Positions 34,651-48,239 are shown, numbered from the stretch's first letter. The stretch is DNA of 64,000 nt from Delphinus delphis (GCF_949987515.2 NC_082689.1:68446267-68510266), one strand, 5' to 3'. The notes: a model not told the origin generated them from the sequence alone. Program-made: numbers and translations.

Positions 34651-35789
34651 TAATTCAAGGTGTCAAGTGGTAGTATTACAAAAGTAAACAAAGAGTTCAT
34701 ATTTTTATGGATCTAGGAGCTGAAAAGATTCAACAGGTAAGATTAAAGTCTCTGCCCTCAAGAAATGCCATGTAGTATTTGTTGAATTAAAAAACTATGT
34801 ACAAAGATTTGTACAGCATTAACTTCAGTGGAAGTCAGTATGTTAATTTCTGTAATCAATTTATAACCAAAGTACGATGGATATTTGGGAGAACAGAATT
34901 GAATGATTATGGCTGAGGAAGATGAGTAAAAGTTTAGAGGGTTGAGTTTGGAGGATAACTGGAAATCATACATTTGAAGAAGGCTGGAAGGGTTTTCAAA
35001 GCCAAGAAAGAACTGTGGACAACGTCATGGAAGCATTAAATTATTGAATGTTTATAAGGTCAGGATTTCTAATATTCAATGAATGAGAGGTTCAGAGTTC
35101 AGGAAATAGAAAAAACAGTGGTGGAGCGTTATGCTGAGTCACATCAATGAATGGGACAATATACGTGACTGTTTTCTGAAGAAAATGGGAGATATTCAAT
35201 GATCAGAATCATCCCCCAGACTTAATAGGTGTATTTATGTATTTGCATGTATATGTGGAATGTTTGTTTGTCTGTGAGAATTATGGTAGAGTTTGAGGTT
35301 CTATTCACAACAGCCCAGAACCTGCCCTCTAGCTTATTACAGTCTATTCAGATGTCAATTGCAGTAGATAAATGAAGGACATATAGAAAGTGATCTGACA
35401 AGATCACCATGTTTGGGTGGTAAATTAGAAGGACGAAGGTGATTCTGATGAGTGTTTGCTGGAGTAAGGCAGTACTTAAAGTCTGAGAAGACCCAACAAA
35501 GATGAGTGGGCAAGTGCCAAGCAAAGTATTTATTTCTCAAAACGAAAGTGAGAACGGCATTACTCCTGGCTTCAGTTTCCTCTGTTAGCTAGTAGTCCTT
35601 AATACAAGCATGCTGTTTTTACCCCGTTGGTTCTCTTCATTCTCTGCTTCAGGCTACTCTTTAAGTTTTGCTTTACTTCTTTCCTCTCCTGCTTTTCCTT
35701 GGGAATGGGTCAAGAAATGTCTCTGGCAAGAAACCTGAAATTGAGTGTCAAGTAATAATATAATCAATATAGGGTACTGAGTCAGTATG
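34651..35789. other. Unassigned DNA
   Basis: No gene or named repeat recognised; open frames are 61-71 codons. Confidence 0.4.
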
Positions 35790-35985
35790 GCCTTTGAATC
35801 GGTCTCATAAACAGCTTCTTACTTACTGGGCATGGTGCTCAGCTGTTCTGAGTTGCATCATCTCTACAATGGGGGTATTAATATAACATCCTTTACAGGG
35901 TTCCTCTGGGGATTAAGTTCAATAATGCACGCAAAGAACCTAGCACAGTTCCTAGCCTAGAGTATGTGCTCAATACACTTTAACC
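35790..35985 (+). mobile_element. MIR relic, plus strand
   Basis: ATCTCTACAATGGGGGTATT, ACAGGGTTCCTCTGGGGATT, CGCAAAGAACCTAGCACAGT and GTATGTGCTCAATACAC match the MIR 3' half and L2-like tail. Confidence 0.8.
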
Positions 35986-36019
35986 TTTATTGTTATCTTA
36001 GTAGTGAAGGCACTAGACT

Positions 36020-36225
36020 AGTGCTTTTGGAAAATCTGGTTTCTTCTGTCTTGCTACTTACGAACTGAATAAATTAGAGGAAGTGATTTAACACTTCTGA
36101 CACTCAGATCTAAGTTGGTTAACATCTCACCTAGGTGTTGTAAAGAACAAATAGAACAGTGTGTAGGATATTGCCAGTTGAACCATAGAAAGCTTTACAA
36201 AGGTAAGACATTATTTTTATCAATG
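36020..36225 (+). mobile_element. MIR relic, plus strand
   Basis: GCTACTTACGAACTGAATAA, GAAGTGATTTAACACTTCTG, GTGTTGTAAAGAACAAATAG and GAAAGCTTTACAAAGGTAAG keep MIR order. Two MIRs close together in one direction may be independent insertions or an old duplication. Confidence 0.6.
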
Positions 36226-37739
36226 TGATTGTTAATAGTAAAAGCTAATAACCAAGCTTACTTTGGGGGCACAGATTAAGAGCTGGCTGTTACAGAGCTG
36301 ATGACCCTGGGCCAGCAGATGTCAGCACACTCAGAACTGAAGGTTGGTTAAACTTTAGGATTGTTTGTTATCACTTATAAACTCGCCTGTCCTAACTTAT
36401 ACTCAGATTCTAGAATATGGTCACCAAGCAAAACAGATTGTTAGTGTCGTTCTGAGGTACCTGCATCAGGTTTTATTATTGTGTATAAATAAATACACAA
36501 GTATTTATTTAACCAGAAAAGTGATTTATCTTAAAATATAGGGATAATTTATCAGGTTTTTTTCATAGGCATAATACTAGTTTCCGTGGAAATCGTGAGA
36601 GAACCATGAAAATATCTTTGCTTTTACTGTCGTCTGATCAACCATCCTATCTGCCTTGTCAGTAAACCTGTATTGGTGTAATAAGCATTTTATACAGTGG
36701 AAAGTTAAAATTGTCAGTGAAAACACATAAGTTAGCATCCTTCTTTTTATCACTCTCCTATAAGTAAATTTCTTAGAATCTCATCAGTTGGTAAAGAGGA
36801 TTCATTGACCTGCAAAGTTGAGAAAATCAGAATATATCTATGTTGATTCTACCGCTTTGAGAGGCTCTGCTTCCATCGACAATTTCTATATGAGTAGCTC
36901 TTTAGCCACTAAAAGGTTTTTAAATTCTTCAAACAAAATTATTTCAGAGAATGATGTTAAATCATTAACTATTATGTGAAACTATTTTGTGGAATTATTT
37001 ATATGAAAAATGATGCTTTGTTATGATTTGAAGTTTTTTACCACTTTTCTTTAGAGTGTTTTCTTTTCTTTTTATACTTCCCCCTAAAAGATATTAGTCA
37101 GGTATAAAGCTATTCTCTTTGGAGTTTCCTTTTTGTGATGAGAAAATTATTGACCACAAATTAAATAATTTATTTGAAACATTTCAGGCATTATATATTT
37201 TCCCCTCAACAAATACTTAAAGAGATGAAATCACCTGAAACAGCAAGTAATTTGTTCTCACCATCCGTTCTATTTATTTTAAGAACTGTGCACCCTCATC
37301 ATGCCTTGATTTCAATTTTTGTTATGTGTCTTGTGAATAAATAAGCTATAGAACAGCTCATACTCCCAGTGTATAACTGTGTCAAATGGGTAATCTAGAG
37401 AGGTACATTGACAGATTAAGGGAAAGGAATAAAGATCTTTAGCTAAAAGCCAGGAAGATCCAATTTATTTTAAATAAACCTCATTTAAACCTATAATGCA
37501 CTAGACATTGCAATTTAAAATAGATGAATCTAAATCACCTGTCACCTTCTGCCAGAAATATGCTACAGACCATTGATATATGAAGAATGGACTAATGAAA
37601 CTTTATTAATAAAATCAATTAGTTGATGCTCTGCCATTCTTTTCTCCACTCAGAGGTTTAGGTCATCTACCCCACACAAGGGGCAATCATAATAAAAGCT
37701 TCTACAGATGACTTGTTTACTGATTACCTAACAGCTATT
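36226..37739. other. Unassigned AT-rich DNA
   Basis: No exon, RNA gene or named repeat recognised. Confidence 0.45.
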
Positions 37740-38180
37740 ATCAACTAATTTCTCCCTGTCCATACTTCACTACAGAGACTGAAAAGTCTACCTACTTTCT
37801 TTCCCAACCTCTCCTGTAAATAGGAATTGTCATATGATCGGTTCTGGCCATTGAGCTATTAGAGTACATGTGCTCTAAGCCTTCTGAAATGAGTTTTCTT
37901 TCTTGATAAATGACGAGAGACACTCATAAAGTTCTCATGCATGTCACTCTGCTTCCCACCTTTGGATGTGGTTGTGTGAGAACATAATGATTAGAGCTGT
38001 AGCTGTGATCAAGAAATAATAAGTCAAAAAATGCTGGGTATTAAAGAAGGATGTGTTAAAGAAGGATGTATTAAGGATGTAAAGTTTCTGGGTTCTTGAT
38101 GATAACATTGAGCTCATTAAGTAACCATGCGACAGCTTGACTCCAGACTGCTCATCCAGTGAACAATAAATGCCAAATAC
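37740..38180 (+). mobile_element. Possible old LTR (ERVL/MaLR class), plus strand
   Basis: The order GGTTCTGGCCATTGAGCTAT, CTTGATAAATGACGAGAGAC, GGATGTGGTTGTGTGAGAAC, CATTGAGCTCATTAAGTAAC and GAACAATAAATGCC (a polyadenylation signal near the 3' end) resembles an ancient mammalian LTR. Family not determined. Confidence 0.4.
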
Positions 38181-38195
38181 TGATTAAGCAATACA

Positions 38196-38361
38196 ACGTG
38201 TCTCAAACTCTTGCTGCTAAAGTGTAGTCATCATCAGCATCATCTGGAAAGATGTAAAATGTAGACTCTTGGGACCCTCCCCAGACCTACTGAATCAGAA
38301 AAACACTTTAATAAGATATCCAGGTGATTTGTATGCACGTTAAAGTTTAAGAAGCCCTGAT
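38196..38361 (+). mobile_element. MER5A-like hAT transposon
   Basis: Starts at a decayed end (ACGTGTCTCAAACTC). It contains CATCAGCATCATCTGGAAAG, CCCCAGACCTACTGAATCAG and CCAGGTGATTTGTATGCACG and ends GTTTAAGAAGCCCTGA. Near full length for MER5A and independent of the copy at 5212-6548. Confidence 0.85.
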
Positions 38362-41300
38362 TTAAGCCCTTGTAAGGTGGCCATGGTGTTAACTGCAATT
38401 ACAAGTTACTTTAACTGATAGAACTGTTAAATTGCCAAGATGTTATGGTACTCTCTGTTGTTTAGTATATGGTTTGTTAAACTTTAACATTTCTTTTATT
38501 TCCCCATGTTAGAATCAAATAAATACCATACTTTTGTGGTTCTCAGTTTTTCAGTTAAGAATGCATATAATTTTAGCTTTTCTTTCTTCTCTATTGTCTT
38601 TTGTTTCTGCCTGCTTACTAGAAGAAACACAGGTTTCACTCCATCTTTCTTTGCCTTCCTCATTCTTTAATTAATTTTCTTTATGAAAGGCTCATAACTA
38701 AATATATATGAGTATATATATTAAACATATATGTATTATAAAATACATATTAAATATATAATGGATTATATATTTATGTATATGTATATATATATAAAAT
38801 CTACAGGTGTATGCTAGCACTGCCTTTAAAAAATTAAATAAGACACTGGACTCACGTGTAATCCAGATACTACTCTTTCCTTATGTTATTAAACAACTCA
38901 TCTCTTTTATTGAGGAAACGCATATATAAATTTTGATAAAAGGAAAAGAAATACATGAAAGTAGGAAAATGTGTTATAGTTAAATAGAAAAAAAAAAACA
39001 AAGCCCTTAAATGTATTCCATGTAAAATTTTCACAGGAGATTTCACTTCCTTGTCAATTGTTTTTAATTAAACTTGCTGTTTTACTCAAGAATCAAAATT
39101 AAAGATACATAATACTAACAACACCATTTATTTTTTATTCAATGATATCTAAAAGATATGACATCTTTCAGAGGAAGTTATTTTTATCCCTGAAAGATTA
39201 CATCATTTTAAATTCATAAAAGCTAATGATTTTGTTGGCAAGCCTGGAGCCTTCATCACTACCCATACATTTTGTGAAAAACTTCATTCCAACTGACTCA
39301 TCAACAAATTTGGGGAGTTTACTTCTTTGGTAGCAAGACCTACTGTATTGCCTGGAAGTTTAGTATTTGTCAATATATTACCATTTAATTCAAATTAATG
39401 GGAACTTATTCCTTACTCTTCAGAATAAAAAAATGTTACCACTTATGGAAGGTTTGTTTTGTTTTAAGCCCAATTCAAGACACTTTTTATGCATTCGCTA
39501 TTCTTCACAATATCACTCTGATAGGAGCTAGTGTCAGAGATGATGCAAACCAGGATAACAGATGAGTATGTAACAAAAGAGATTTGTTCATTTCCATTAT
39601 GCATATGGGTTTCAAGAAGTAAAGCAACGTGTTTTTAAAGTAAATTTTTTTTGTAAGGTAGACAATTTTTTTTCTCTCAGTCTACATTTTTTTTTTTTTT
39701 TAACTTTTCAGGAAAACCTTCTCTGATTGAAACTGATGATTCTATGGGACTTCTGGTAAAATAACTAATTTATGCTGTGTGGAGTTTTATGGGGTTCCTT
39801 GGCTTGTCCCTTGAGACAGAGCTGGGAAGTAGGGACAGCTACTCCAAAAAGCCTACAGAATCAGGCCAGCCATTGCTGGTGCCCTTTCTACCTGCTGTTC
39901 TGGACACCAGATGCTTCTCTCTGCTGCTGTGACAGTTGGGAAGGCAGTGTGTCTTGATTCTTTTCATCATCCTGCTGGGCCTGTTCCTGAACTTTTGACA
40001 GTAGCTGCTGCTTAATGACACAAGCTGTTGCTCGTGTTAAATGATCTATGAATCTATGATCAAACACTGTGGTCTGGAGAAAGTGGGTGTAGAGTTAAAC
40101 CTGGCCCGACCATTTAATAAGATGAATTGTTGAAAATGTTGTAAGGAAGACCACATACAAACAAGGCTTAACAGGGATGGTCATCAGAATATAAAGACTT
40201 CCTTATTACAACATGGGAATGACCTGGCTGATGTTTTCAAATTCAGCAGTGAGTTGCATTTTTGATTGGGTCTCCGAAGTCAGAGGGACTTCCCAATGAG
40301 TCCACTTTCCTAGCAGCTACATGCTAGTTATCTGCCTCTTTGCATGCAGGTCCCTATGATCTATGTTGGGCAAAGCAGAGATTATTCCCTGCTTTATAAA
40401 AATGAGTTATTAACAAGGTTTTATGTTGTACTGCTTTTTAAAGATTTCAAAAAAACCATTGCAAAGAGCTGTGTGAATATGGAAAATGTAAATATTAGAG
40501 GAGAAAATCACCAGTTATTATTAAACTATAAAATCAATGATCGAATCTGCACACTGAAGAGACGTAAATGAACCTCAAGACTTTTTCCCTCTGTTTCAAT
40601 TAAGACTGGACTTTATAGAGCCAGATAAGGTCTAAGATAAACAGAAATAAATTCGTGCTTTGTAAAACTCGATCAGAGCCTTGGTGCCCAATCTGCATTC
40701 TGCCGGTGCACCCAGCAGACTGAATTCCTAATAGACAGTTAATATGGACAGGGAGTGGCAATGTGACCCTCAATGTCGAACAGCCTACAAGTTGACTTGA
40801 GTCATATTAGACCAGATCTACTCTAACAAATGGCAGTTAACCTGCAAGAGAAATGTATTAGCTTGAGGAAGTTACCTAAGTCTGAAACTAATTTTTGTTT
40901 TGTGTTGTTTGGTTAGAGGAGTGCTGAAGGCTGGATTTTAGACAGTGTCAAAGAGACAGAGAAAATGAGAGGCTAGAAAATAAATTCCTCCTAACCGATT
41001 CCACAGCCAGTTGCTGGACAAGCAAGACCATTTCCATAAAATTTAAATGAGACATTTAAACTGGCTCACTGTATAAATTACACACATATTCTCTTATCTG
41101 ACATACATGCTGATTTAGATCTGTCTTGCTGCTACATGGAGTGTAGTTTATGTAAAATGGGTAAGGATTGAAAAAAAATTTAGGTTGGCCCAATGAGCAG
41201 GTTAAACTAGAATAAGAGGAGAGAATACTTCTCCCAAAGCTTACGTTATTCGTAAAATTAGATGCAAAAGTCTTACATTAATGAAAAATTAAGTTTGAGC

Positions 41301-41908
41301 TCTTCATTACAGAGATACAAGGAATTTGCAAGTTACAGTAGGATAAGTCCTTAATAAGAAAAACTCTGGGTTCCAAGAGCTCATATTGCTTCATTTGAGG
41401 AAATAGAAAAGAATCATCAGCAACTAAGGACAAAATGGAACCCAAGAAATTAGAGATTAAATTTCATGACTCTCCTGAGCCCCACATGTTTCCTCTGCTG
41501 AGAAGTGGAACACTGTCCACAATACAAGGTATGAACAGTGAAGGGAGTAGGCTCACCCAATCTGTCATATCCCTCCTTGGGCTTCCTGCCTTCCCCAAAT
41601 ACATGGAGGCTGATTTTTCTCTTCCCATCCTGTCTCACCTTTGTCTCAGAAACAGTACAATAGCTCCTCATCTAAAACTTCAACTTAACTAAAAACATCT
41701 GCCCTGAGGTCTATGTTAAAAAAATGGCACAAGTTCTTCTGAATAAACACTCGGTCCTACACTGTTTCATCATTAACATGAAAATACTGTAAAAATAGAA
41801 GTATTTTTAATTACTCCATATTTACTGTTTTTAAAAATATGAGTTATTTCCTTATTGAAATACAGAAAACAGGTCTTATAATTGTATTGATTCTTTGAAG
41901 AATCTGGA
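38362..41908. other. Unassigned DNA, AT-rich with a few TA tracts
   Basis: TA-rich low complexity at 38700-38800. The segment 39760-40060 is GC-richer than average, with 60-codon frames on both strands but no recognisable domain. An 85-codon frame at 41435-41692 likewise matches nothing I know. No gene is supportable. Confidence 0.4.
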
Positions 41909-41924
41909 CTATTCTCATATTTTT

Positions 41925-42128
41925 TTTTTTTTTTTTGCGGTACGCGGGCCTCTCACTGTTGTGGCCTCTCCAGTTGTGGAGCATAGGCTCTGGACGTGCA
42001 GGCTCAGCGGCCATGGCTCACGGGCCCAGCTGCTCCGCAGCATGTGGGATCTTCCCGGACCGGGGCACGAACCCATGTCCCCTGCATCAGCAGGCGGACT
42101 CTCAACCACTGCGCCACCAGGGAAGCCC
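41925..42128 (-). mobile_element. CHR-type SINE, minus strand
   Basis: T run, then CGGTACGCGGGCCTCTCACT through to the tRNA-like head GGCGGACTCTCAACCACTGC and CACCAGGGAAGCCC. It is flanked by a perfect 15-bp duplication TATTCTCATATTTTT (41910-41924 and 42129-42143). Same family as the copies at 1471 and 26827. Open frames up to 114 codons here are spurious. Confidence 0.95.
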
Positions 42129-42143
42129 TATTCTCATATTTTT

Positions 42144-42450
42144 GATTCTCCAAAATATTAGAATATACATTCCTCACAGTACGCATTTTGCATCTTTAGG
42201 TACTTTGAATTTGTACTTAGAAAAGTGTTTCGAAATTCATGTGGTAATTGTAATGAACTATATTATATTCCCCAATTGAATGATACACCAAGGATCCTGA
42301 TAGAATACCAAGGAACTAGGGAAATTTAAGGCTATAAACATTAAGGTGATTACAAGTCAGATTATTTGATAATGTCTGATGGAGTCTGGAACCCAAGATG
42401 TCTTTAAATTGCTTGAAGGCCATATAGACTCCAGGAATTCCAAATGTCAC
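42144..42450. other. Unassigned spacer
   Basis: Nothing recognised between the SINE and the LTR. Confidence 0.5.
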
Positions 42451-42451
42451 C

Positions 42452-42836
42452 TGTTAGGGACAGAATTGTGTCTTTCCAAAATCCTTATGTTGAAGTCCTA
42501 ACCCCCCACTACCTCAGAATGTGACTGTATTTGGAGATAGGGTCTTAAAAAGGTAATTAGTTTAAAATGTGGTCATTAGGATGGACCTTAATCCAATATA
42601 ACTGGTGTTCTTATGAAAAGAGGAAATTTAAACAAAGACACATACAGAGGGAAGATCATGTGAAAACCCAGGAGAAGACAGTCATCTACAAGCAAAAGAT
42701 AAAAGCCTCAGGAGAAACCCTGTCCATATCTTGATCTCACACATCTAGCCTCTATTACTGTGTGAAAATAAATTTCTGTTGCTTAAGCCACCCATTCTGT
42801 GGTTCTTTGTTATGGCAGCCTTAGCAGACTAATAAA
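42452..42836 (+). mobile_element. Solitary LTR, MLT1-type (ERVL-MaLR)
   Basis: Begins TGTTAGGGACAGAATTGTGT, passes TATGTTGAAGTCCTAACCCC, CTCAGAATGTGACTGTATTT and GGTGTTCTTATGAAAAGAGG. It ends with a polyadenylation-type segment (GTGAAAATAAATTTCTGTTG, TTAAGCCACCCATTCTGTGG) and GCAGACTAATAAA. This is the layout of an old mammalian MaLR LTR. No internal region follows, so it is a solo LTR. Confidence 0.75.
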
Positions 42837-43309
42837 GTACCCCAGAGACTGCAAAGAAATACTGTCTTCCCCAAGTGTTCTTGCGTACTCCCCCACAAAA
42901 TAGTAAACTCTGAGACAAACTGGCTGATTAACTCCTCCAGTAATTCACTAATTCATACTGTCAACAAATAAGCACTAATTGAATATATTCTATCCACTGG
43001 TCACTTGCTAAGTTCTGGAATAAGGATAGCTTCTCAAGTAATTCACAGCTAGTTGGAGATACAGACATGCATAAATAATTGCAATCCATGTGGGAGATGC
43101 CAAAGTAAATGTATTCATTCCTTTATGCATTCATTCATTTTCCAAATCCAATACACACTTATTTAGATCTTACTATTGTGCCAGCACTGAGCTGGAGGAA
43201 AATTGAACTCTCATTGGGAGATATTTCAATAAAGCACTCCCTAATGATGTGTTCATTCTCTAATGAAGAAGGAAAGTTTTATTCAATGTATTTTATTGGC
43301 TGTCATCTG
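42837..43309. other. Unassigned, repeat-like
   Basis: Two passages (42945-43090 and 43105-43200) contain ACAAATAAGCACTAATTGAA, TGCATTCATTCATTTTCC and GTGCCAGCACTGAGCTGG, which recall a common mammalian repeat (a sequence with attcaacaaatatttattgag). Too diverged to assign. Confidence 0.3.
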
Positions 43310-43870
43310 GATATCCCACCAGTATCTCACACTGAAACCTCCATAACCTCCCGTGCTTATCATCTTCCCTCAACCAAGTCTGCCCCTCTTGCTGCTTCTC
43401 TCACTATGTTCCATGGCTCATCCATCTAGTCACTCAAGTCAAAACCTGAGCTTAACCTTGAGTCATCTTTTTACTCCAACCCCATATCTACTGGATCATC
43501 AAGACTGGTGACTCTTCTCAAATATCTCTAAACACTTTCTCTCCATACCTGATTCTTTATCACAGGCCTTCATCATCTCTTGCTTTGATTAGTTTAGAAT
43601 ATAATTATTATAAATCTACAATCTTTGATTTAGATTATTATCTTCTATAGTAGGATGATCTCTACCTCCTATTGCCTCTCATTCTAATCAACCTTCCATG
43701 TTGATTCAAAAATTATATTTCTAAAGCAAAAATATGGATATGTAACTTCCTTGCACAATATTTTTATGACTGCTAATCAGATGTAACATGAATTCCTTAA
43801 CCCAGTATACTACATCTTGTCTGCTTCTCCAGCCATACTTTCTATCACTTACCAGAACCCATTTTATGCT
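43310..43870 (+). mobile_element. L2 LINE internal fragment, plus strand
   Basis: CTTGAGTCATCTTTTTACTC, CTACTGGATCATCAAGACTG, CATCATCTCTTGCTTTGATT, CTTCTCCAGCCATACTTTCT follow the wording of L2 upstream of its 3'UTR. The 106-codon frame at 43109-43429 overlaps its start and is not a gene. Confidence 0.7.
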
Positions 43871-45600
43871 CTTGTCATAAGAAAATTAAGATTCTGAGAT
43901 TTTAAATATAGACCATAAGCCTGAATAGAAATAGGGGAAGAAAGGGGAGGTTTCTTTTCAGTAACTGTCACACTAGGGGAAGGATGACCATCTTAGATCT
44001 TAATATTTGTGTGCCCTTTCAATATTTATGATTAAATGTTTATTGAACCACAGGTTCTTGTCTAGGTCCTACTTATAATTATTATCATCATCATTCTCCC
44101 TGCAATATGCATATAAGACTTTGAACAACATAGTAAATCAATTCAACAGGTTTTCCTCAATTGCATTTGATTTTCTGAGAGAAATCCGACTGTGTAGAGT
44201 CATACAACGGACCCATTAAAAAAGGTTTAATTAAGTAACAAATCTCCACATTCTTTTCTCACAGGATAGTTTTCAGTGAAGAATATTTTAAAGGAAAATT
44301 AAAACATTCAAACCTTTAACTCAGTGAAGGCAATAGCAAGCATATTGTATTATATTTTTCATGAATAATAAACTATGTATTATCTCTTATGACCTCCAAA
44401 TTTTATATACCATGTATAACCCCAGAAGCAGAATCAAGGGGTTACTGAATATAGCTAATAATGCAAACAGTTGTTTTCCCCTTATATTAATTAGTTTGCT
44501 AAAATATAATTTCATGAGCCATTTCTTCAGAATAATAAATATTCAGAAAAAAATAGTGACATACTTTAAATTAGCCAAAGAAAAATTCTCTCAGTTATTG
44601 ATAGCAGAAACTGACAATATGAGTCTTTAGACATTGCCTTCATGTTTTTTTCCCATCAAAAATCAAATTACTGATATTTCTAGCTTCCCCTTTTGGCATT
44701 GTTAGAAATCAATAAATATTAAGAAATTATTTTCAAAGACTAACAGTTTCAGGCCATCCAACCATGAATATTGTCTTCAGAAGTTCCAGCCTTCTGGAGC
44801 CAGCCATCGAATTCATGTGCGTTCTGGGAGGGAACCGTCCAACGACTGCAAGGCTGTCTGAGGATAAAGGCCCTGAATACGATATGCTAAGAAGCACTGA
44901 TCATCAAAGAGAGAAAAAGAACCCAGCTTGATTTTAATGAAATCTTTTTAAAGTGTAGGAGAGGCAAGGAATGTGGAAAACATCAGTGACTTGGGAAGTG
45001 GGTTGGAGGAGGAGACCCCTATTCTATTCAGAAGATTACTTGGTACCAGATGATAATTAGATAGACTCTTGGAAATTAGTTAATGGATGGCCCTTGTTCT
45101 GGACTGGTATATTCCTGTCCAAACCCCAAATTATTGCCTGAACTGGATCTGTTAAAACCCTCTTGCCTATATCAGTTGGCATTGGAGATTACAGTTTCTC
45201 ATTGTCATTTCCAGAGCTTCTAAAAAAGCTTTTCCTGCTCTACAGGTTTCGAGGCTAAGTGGAAGTTTCCAGCCTCTAGGGCTGCTAATTTAACGGCTTT
45301 CATAGGTATTAGAGTTCAAGGAAAATAATCCTTTTAAAAAACTGTACATTGTTACTTCTCACTAAATTATGAGAAAGGCCTTCTCTACCAATTACTAAGT
45401 ATTAAAAAGTTACCAATTATTAGGGGCTTTAAAGACAAGGTCATTTATAAAAGAATCATTCCATCTAGCTAGAGAAACCACTGCTGAGAACACAACTAAA
45501 AACAATTCTTCAGCTAAATTCTCAGGAAATTAATGTTTCTGTTATCTATATTTATATTTAGAGAAGGAGCAGTGAGAATGTTTCATCCTTGAACTGAGAA
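43871..45600. other. Unassigned DNA
   Basis: Mostly AT-rich. The patch 44755-45060 is GC-richer with several CpGs and no repeat wording. Nothing can be assigned. Confidence 0.4.
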
Positions 45601-46360
45601 ACTACCTCTGAGCTCTTTGCAGAGAAAAGAAGAAAGTTTGATTGCAGTGGCAGGCTTGAACAGTTTGGATGTGCAGAGTATTGATTTCTCTCCTGTATTT
45701 ATTCTATTCTTGTGGTAGGAAGCGTTAAGTACCCGGAGAGGAATGGCAGAGTGGACATTTTAAAAATAGTTTGACATGATTGAAAGTCTTCATATTTGTC
45801 AAGGTGTTTACCAACTATATGGAATTGTTTTGTTTTTGCATTTTTGTTCTCAGTAGATGTCATATGCTTGAAATGTGGCAGATTCATGTGTCTGAAGTAT
45901 CAGTTTTTCAGTTTAACACCAGATGCAGTCAGTTCTGGACTAGGAAGCAGTGGTATGTTGATATACCCACATTTTTTTTGCTCCCCGTTTTACTAATAAA
46001 GCAGTTGGTAAGTGCAAGGAATTGCCTGTATTGTACTGTTCAGCACATGGATCAAACACTGTTCTTAGCACTGTATTCTAACCAGCCATGGCCATTCTTT
46101 AGTCATGTCTCAAAAGGTACTACAATTCCCAAGTTGGTTTCTCTGGCAACTGTAGAGACAGTTGAATTGCAATTCGTAATTGACCAGTCACTAGCCCTGG
46201 GGATTTTTCTTCATTCACCAAGCTTCCATGTGGCCTGTGGAGTGTGGAAAGTGGTTGCCCGTCCCAGTTTCCTGAGTCCTTTGAGACAGAGCCAGTGAAC
46301 CACAACCTTCTGTGTTCTGATCACTGGAAGGAATTTTTTTTCTTTACAATTCACTCAGAA
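45601..46360 (+). other. Longest open frame outside known transposons (45780-46298, 172 codons)
   Basis: Begins MKVFIFVKVFTNYMELFCF and ends HSPSFHVACGVWKVVARPSF plus 10 residues. It is rich in Phe, Leu, Val, Cys and Ser, with no domain, signal-peptide logic or repeat structure I can recognise. No matching splice sites or upstream promoter were seen, and the second in-window frame (45796-45996) overlaps it. A frame this long is only mildly unusual by chance in 64 kb. I do not call it a gene. Confidence 0.15.
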
Positions 46361-48239
46361 CTGCTTTGACTTTCTTTAAAGACTGTTATCCCAGGGAACA
46401 ATGCTGCTTGTTTTGGATTATTTTGTGTTCTTCATACCTGTTGAGCTTGAATTATGCTAAAGCTGCCAACTCATTTTATAAAGAGTCATCTGGAAAACAA
46501 TTTGAAAATGTCACCTTTTTGCTTCCTTTACGAACTTCACTCCAATATGACTCCAATATGACGAAATGTAATGAGAGTAATAACTTGTTATGCTTCTAAA
46601 ATGTCTCTTAGATATGCCTCATGTGGAAGCTATTTCAGATAAGTTGTCTTGAGTTAAAGAAATAATCAAAGACTATGTCTTAAATAAATTTGTGGAAAGC
46701 TCCTTCTAAGCCCTTGAAAGAATATTTTGTATATTTCTTTCTAGGTTTATGTGTAAGAAATCTTGGCATCTGAAAACATGCTAGTTAATTTAGGCACTGA
46801 AAGTCTGTCAGATTTGTCATAAATATAGAATAATTCCATATAAGCCTGATATCCAGAAGCATTATGTGTTTTGGAATATATCCAAGTACATTCCTTCATT
46901 GGTTGATATATAAATAAATTACCAAATTTAGATAACTAGGGTAGTTGCATTTGGAATTTTAATTACTTAGAGTTGCATTATCATTTTTTCATTTTCCATG
47001 AATATCGATTTGATCTAATTTGGTGACAATGGTAGACTGATATGACTCCTTACCTTTTAAAATTCACATCAGGGTCTGTACAGTGCACAGACTAAGTTCA
47101 GGGCAGAGACCGTGTAGAATTGCCAGGCTTCAGAGAAACAGAGCATGTAAGCACTAATACCCCAGAGGCAACTCTAATGCCACTAGGAGAGAAACACTCC
47201 CTTTGCTGACCACTGTCAGTCACATTATCGATCACCAGCACCCTGAGAGGAAATGTCACTGCCAATGGTGCAAGTTGAGCCAGAGAGGTAACTCAGTTAA
47301 CAGGATTCCAATGCCACGACCACTTTTTCAGGACATGTTCTTGCTCACTCAGTGACTTTCCCGTTTCATTGATTCTGGGCACTCGGGTTCCCTAAGAATA
47401 TATATGACCAAGTGCTCTTTCTTTTGCTTTTATGGCTTACCATAGCACAAATTGCTGCAGATGAGAATGTACTTATTGGCATACATGGAAGAATGACCTT
47501 ACTTTATAGTGCTATTATAAAAGCACAATTTAAACCAGACTTTCAATTTTTGTGTGACAGAAGAAGGGGCTAATTTTATGGATCTTGACCTCTCTTGAGC
47601 ATTCAAACTATTGATGACAGAGCACAAGGCTCTTTACATTCCCTGCTTGTCATTTTCTTGGCCTTAGATGGCTTCCAACCCATTTCAGTGCATATGCCTT
47701 TTTGATGTCCTGCGTGGGAGGGTAATGCATCTTCTCAGCCTCAACATCTCTGGTCTACTCTTCTGTAAGGATTCAGGAAAGAAACGATCTTCTTGTGTCC
47801 CAGACCTGGCTTTCTACATCTCCAATTCACAACAGTAAAAACACTACTAGAGGTATAACACCTCCTGCCTTATTAATAATACCAAATCAATGTATTATTT
47901 AAAGCAACTGGTTGATCATCCAGTTTCATGGCTCACATTTTTTCACTAAACTGGATCTACCTTGGAGACACATTTAATTTCTTTTACAGCAGATGTCTCA
48001 AATTAGTTTTACATTTTTTACTGAAGTTTCAAAGAATATTCCATCTACTATGGTTATTCTTCCCTTAGGCATTATCAATACTCTGTAAAAATTTAAGCAG
48101 GAACACTTTCTAATTCCTCATAAGGATGTACAAATGAAAAATATAAAGTTTTTCATTAGTATAAGGATATACTAAATGCAATACAAAAGAAGATGTAAAC
48201 AATACTCAAAGGGGGCACCCTAAGCCGTCTGTCAGTTTC
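46361..48239. other. Unassigned single-copy-like DNA
   Basis: No exon or repeat recognised. The 46990-47350 stretch is less AT-rich and repeat-free by eye. Confidence 0.4.

Noticed and set aside
36020..36225. Possible duplicated pair of MIRs with 35790-35985 as one unit
   Set aside because: The two copies differ in which MIR segments survive and are separated by unrelated bases; independent insertions are the simpler reading.
39760..40060. GC-richer island with frames on both strands, possible small gene
   Set aside because: Frames are only 60-61 codons, mutually antisense and without domain or splice signals.
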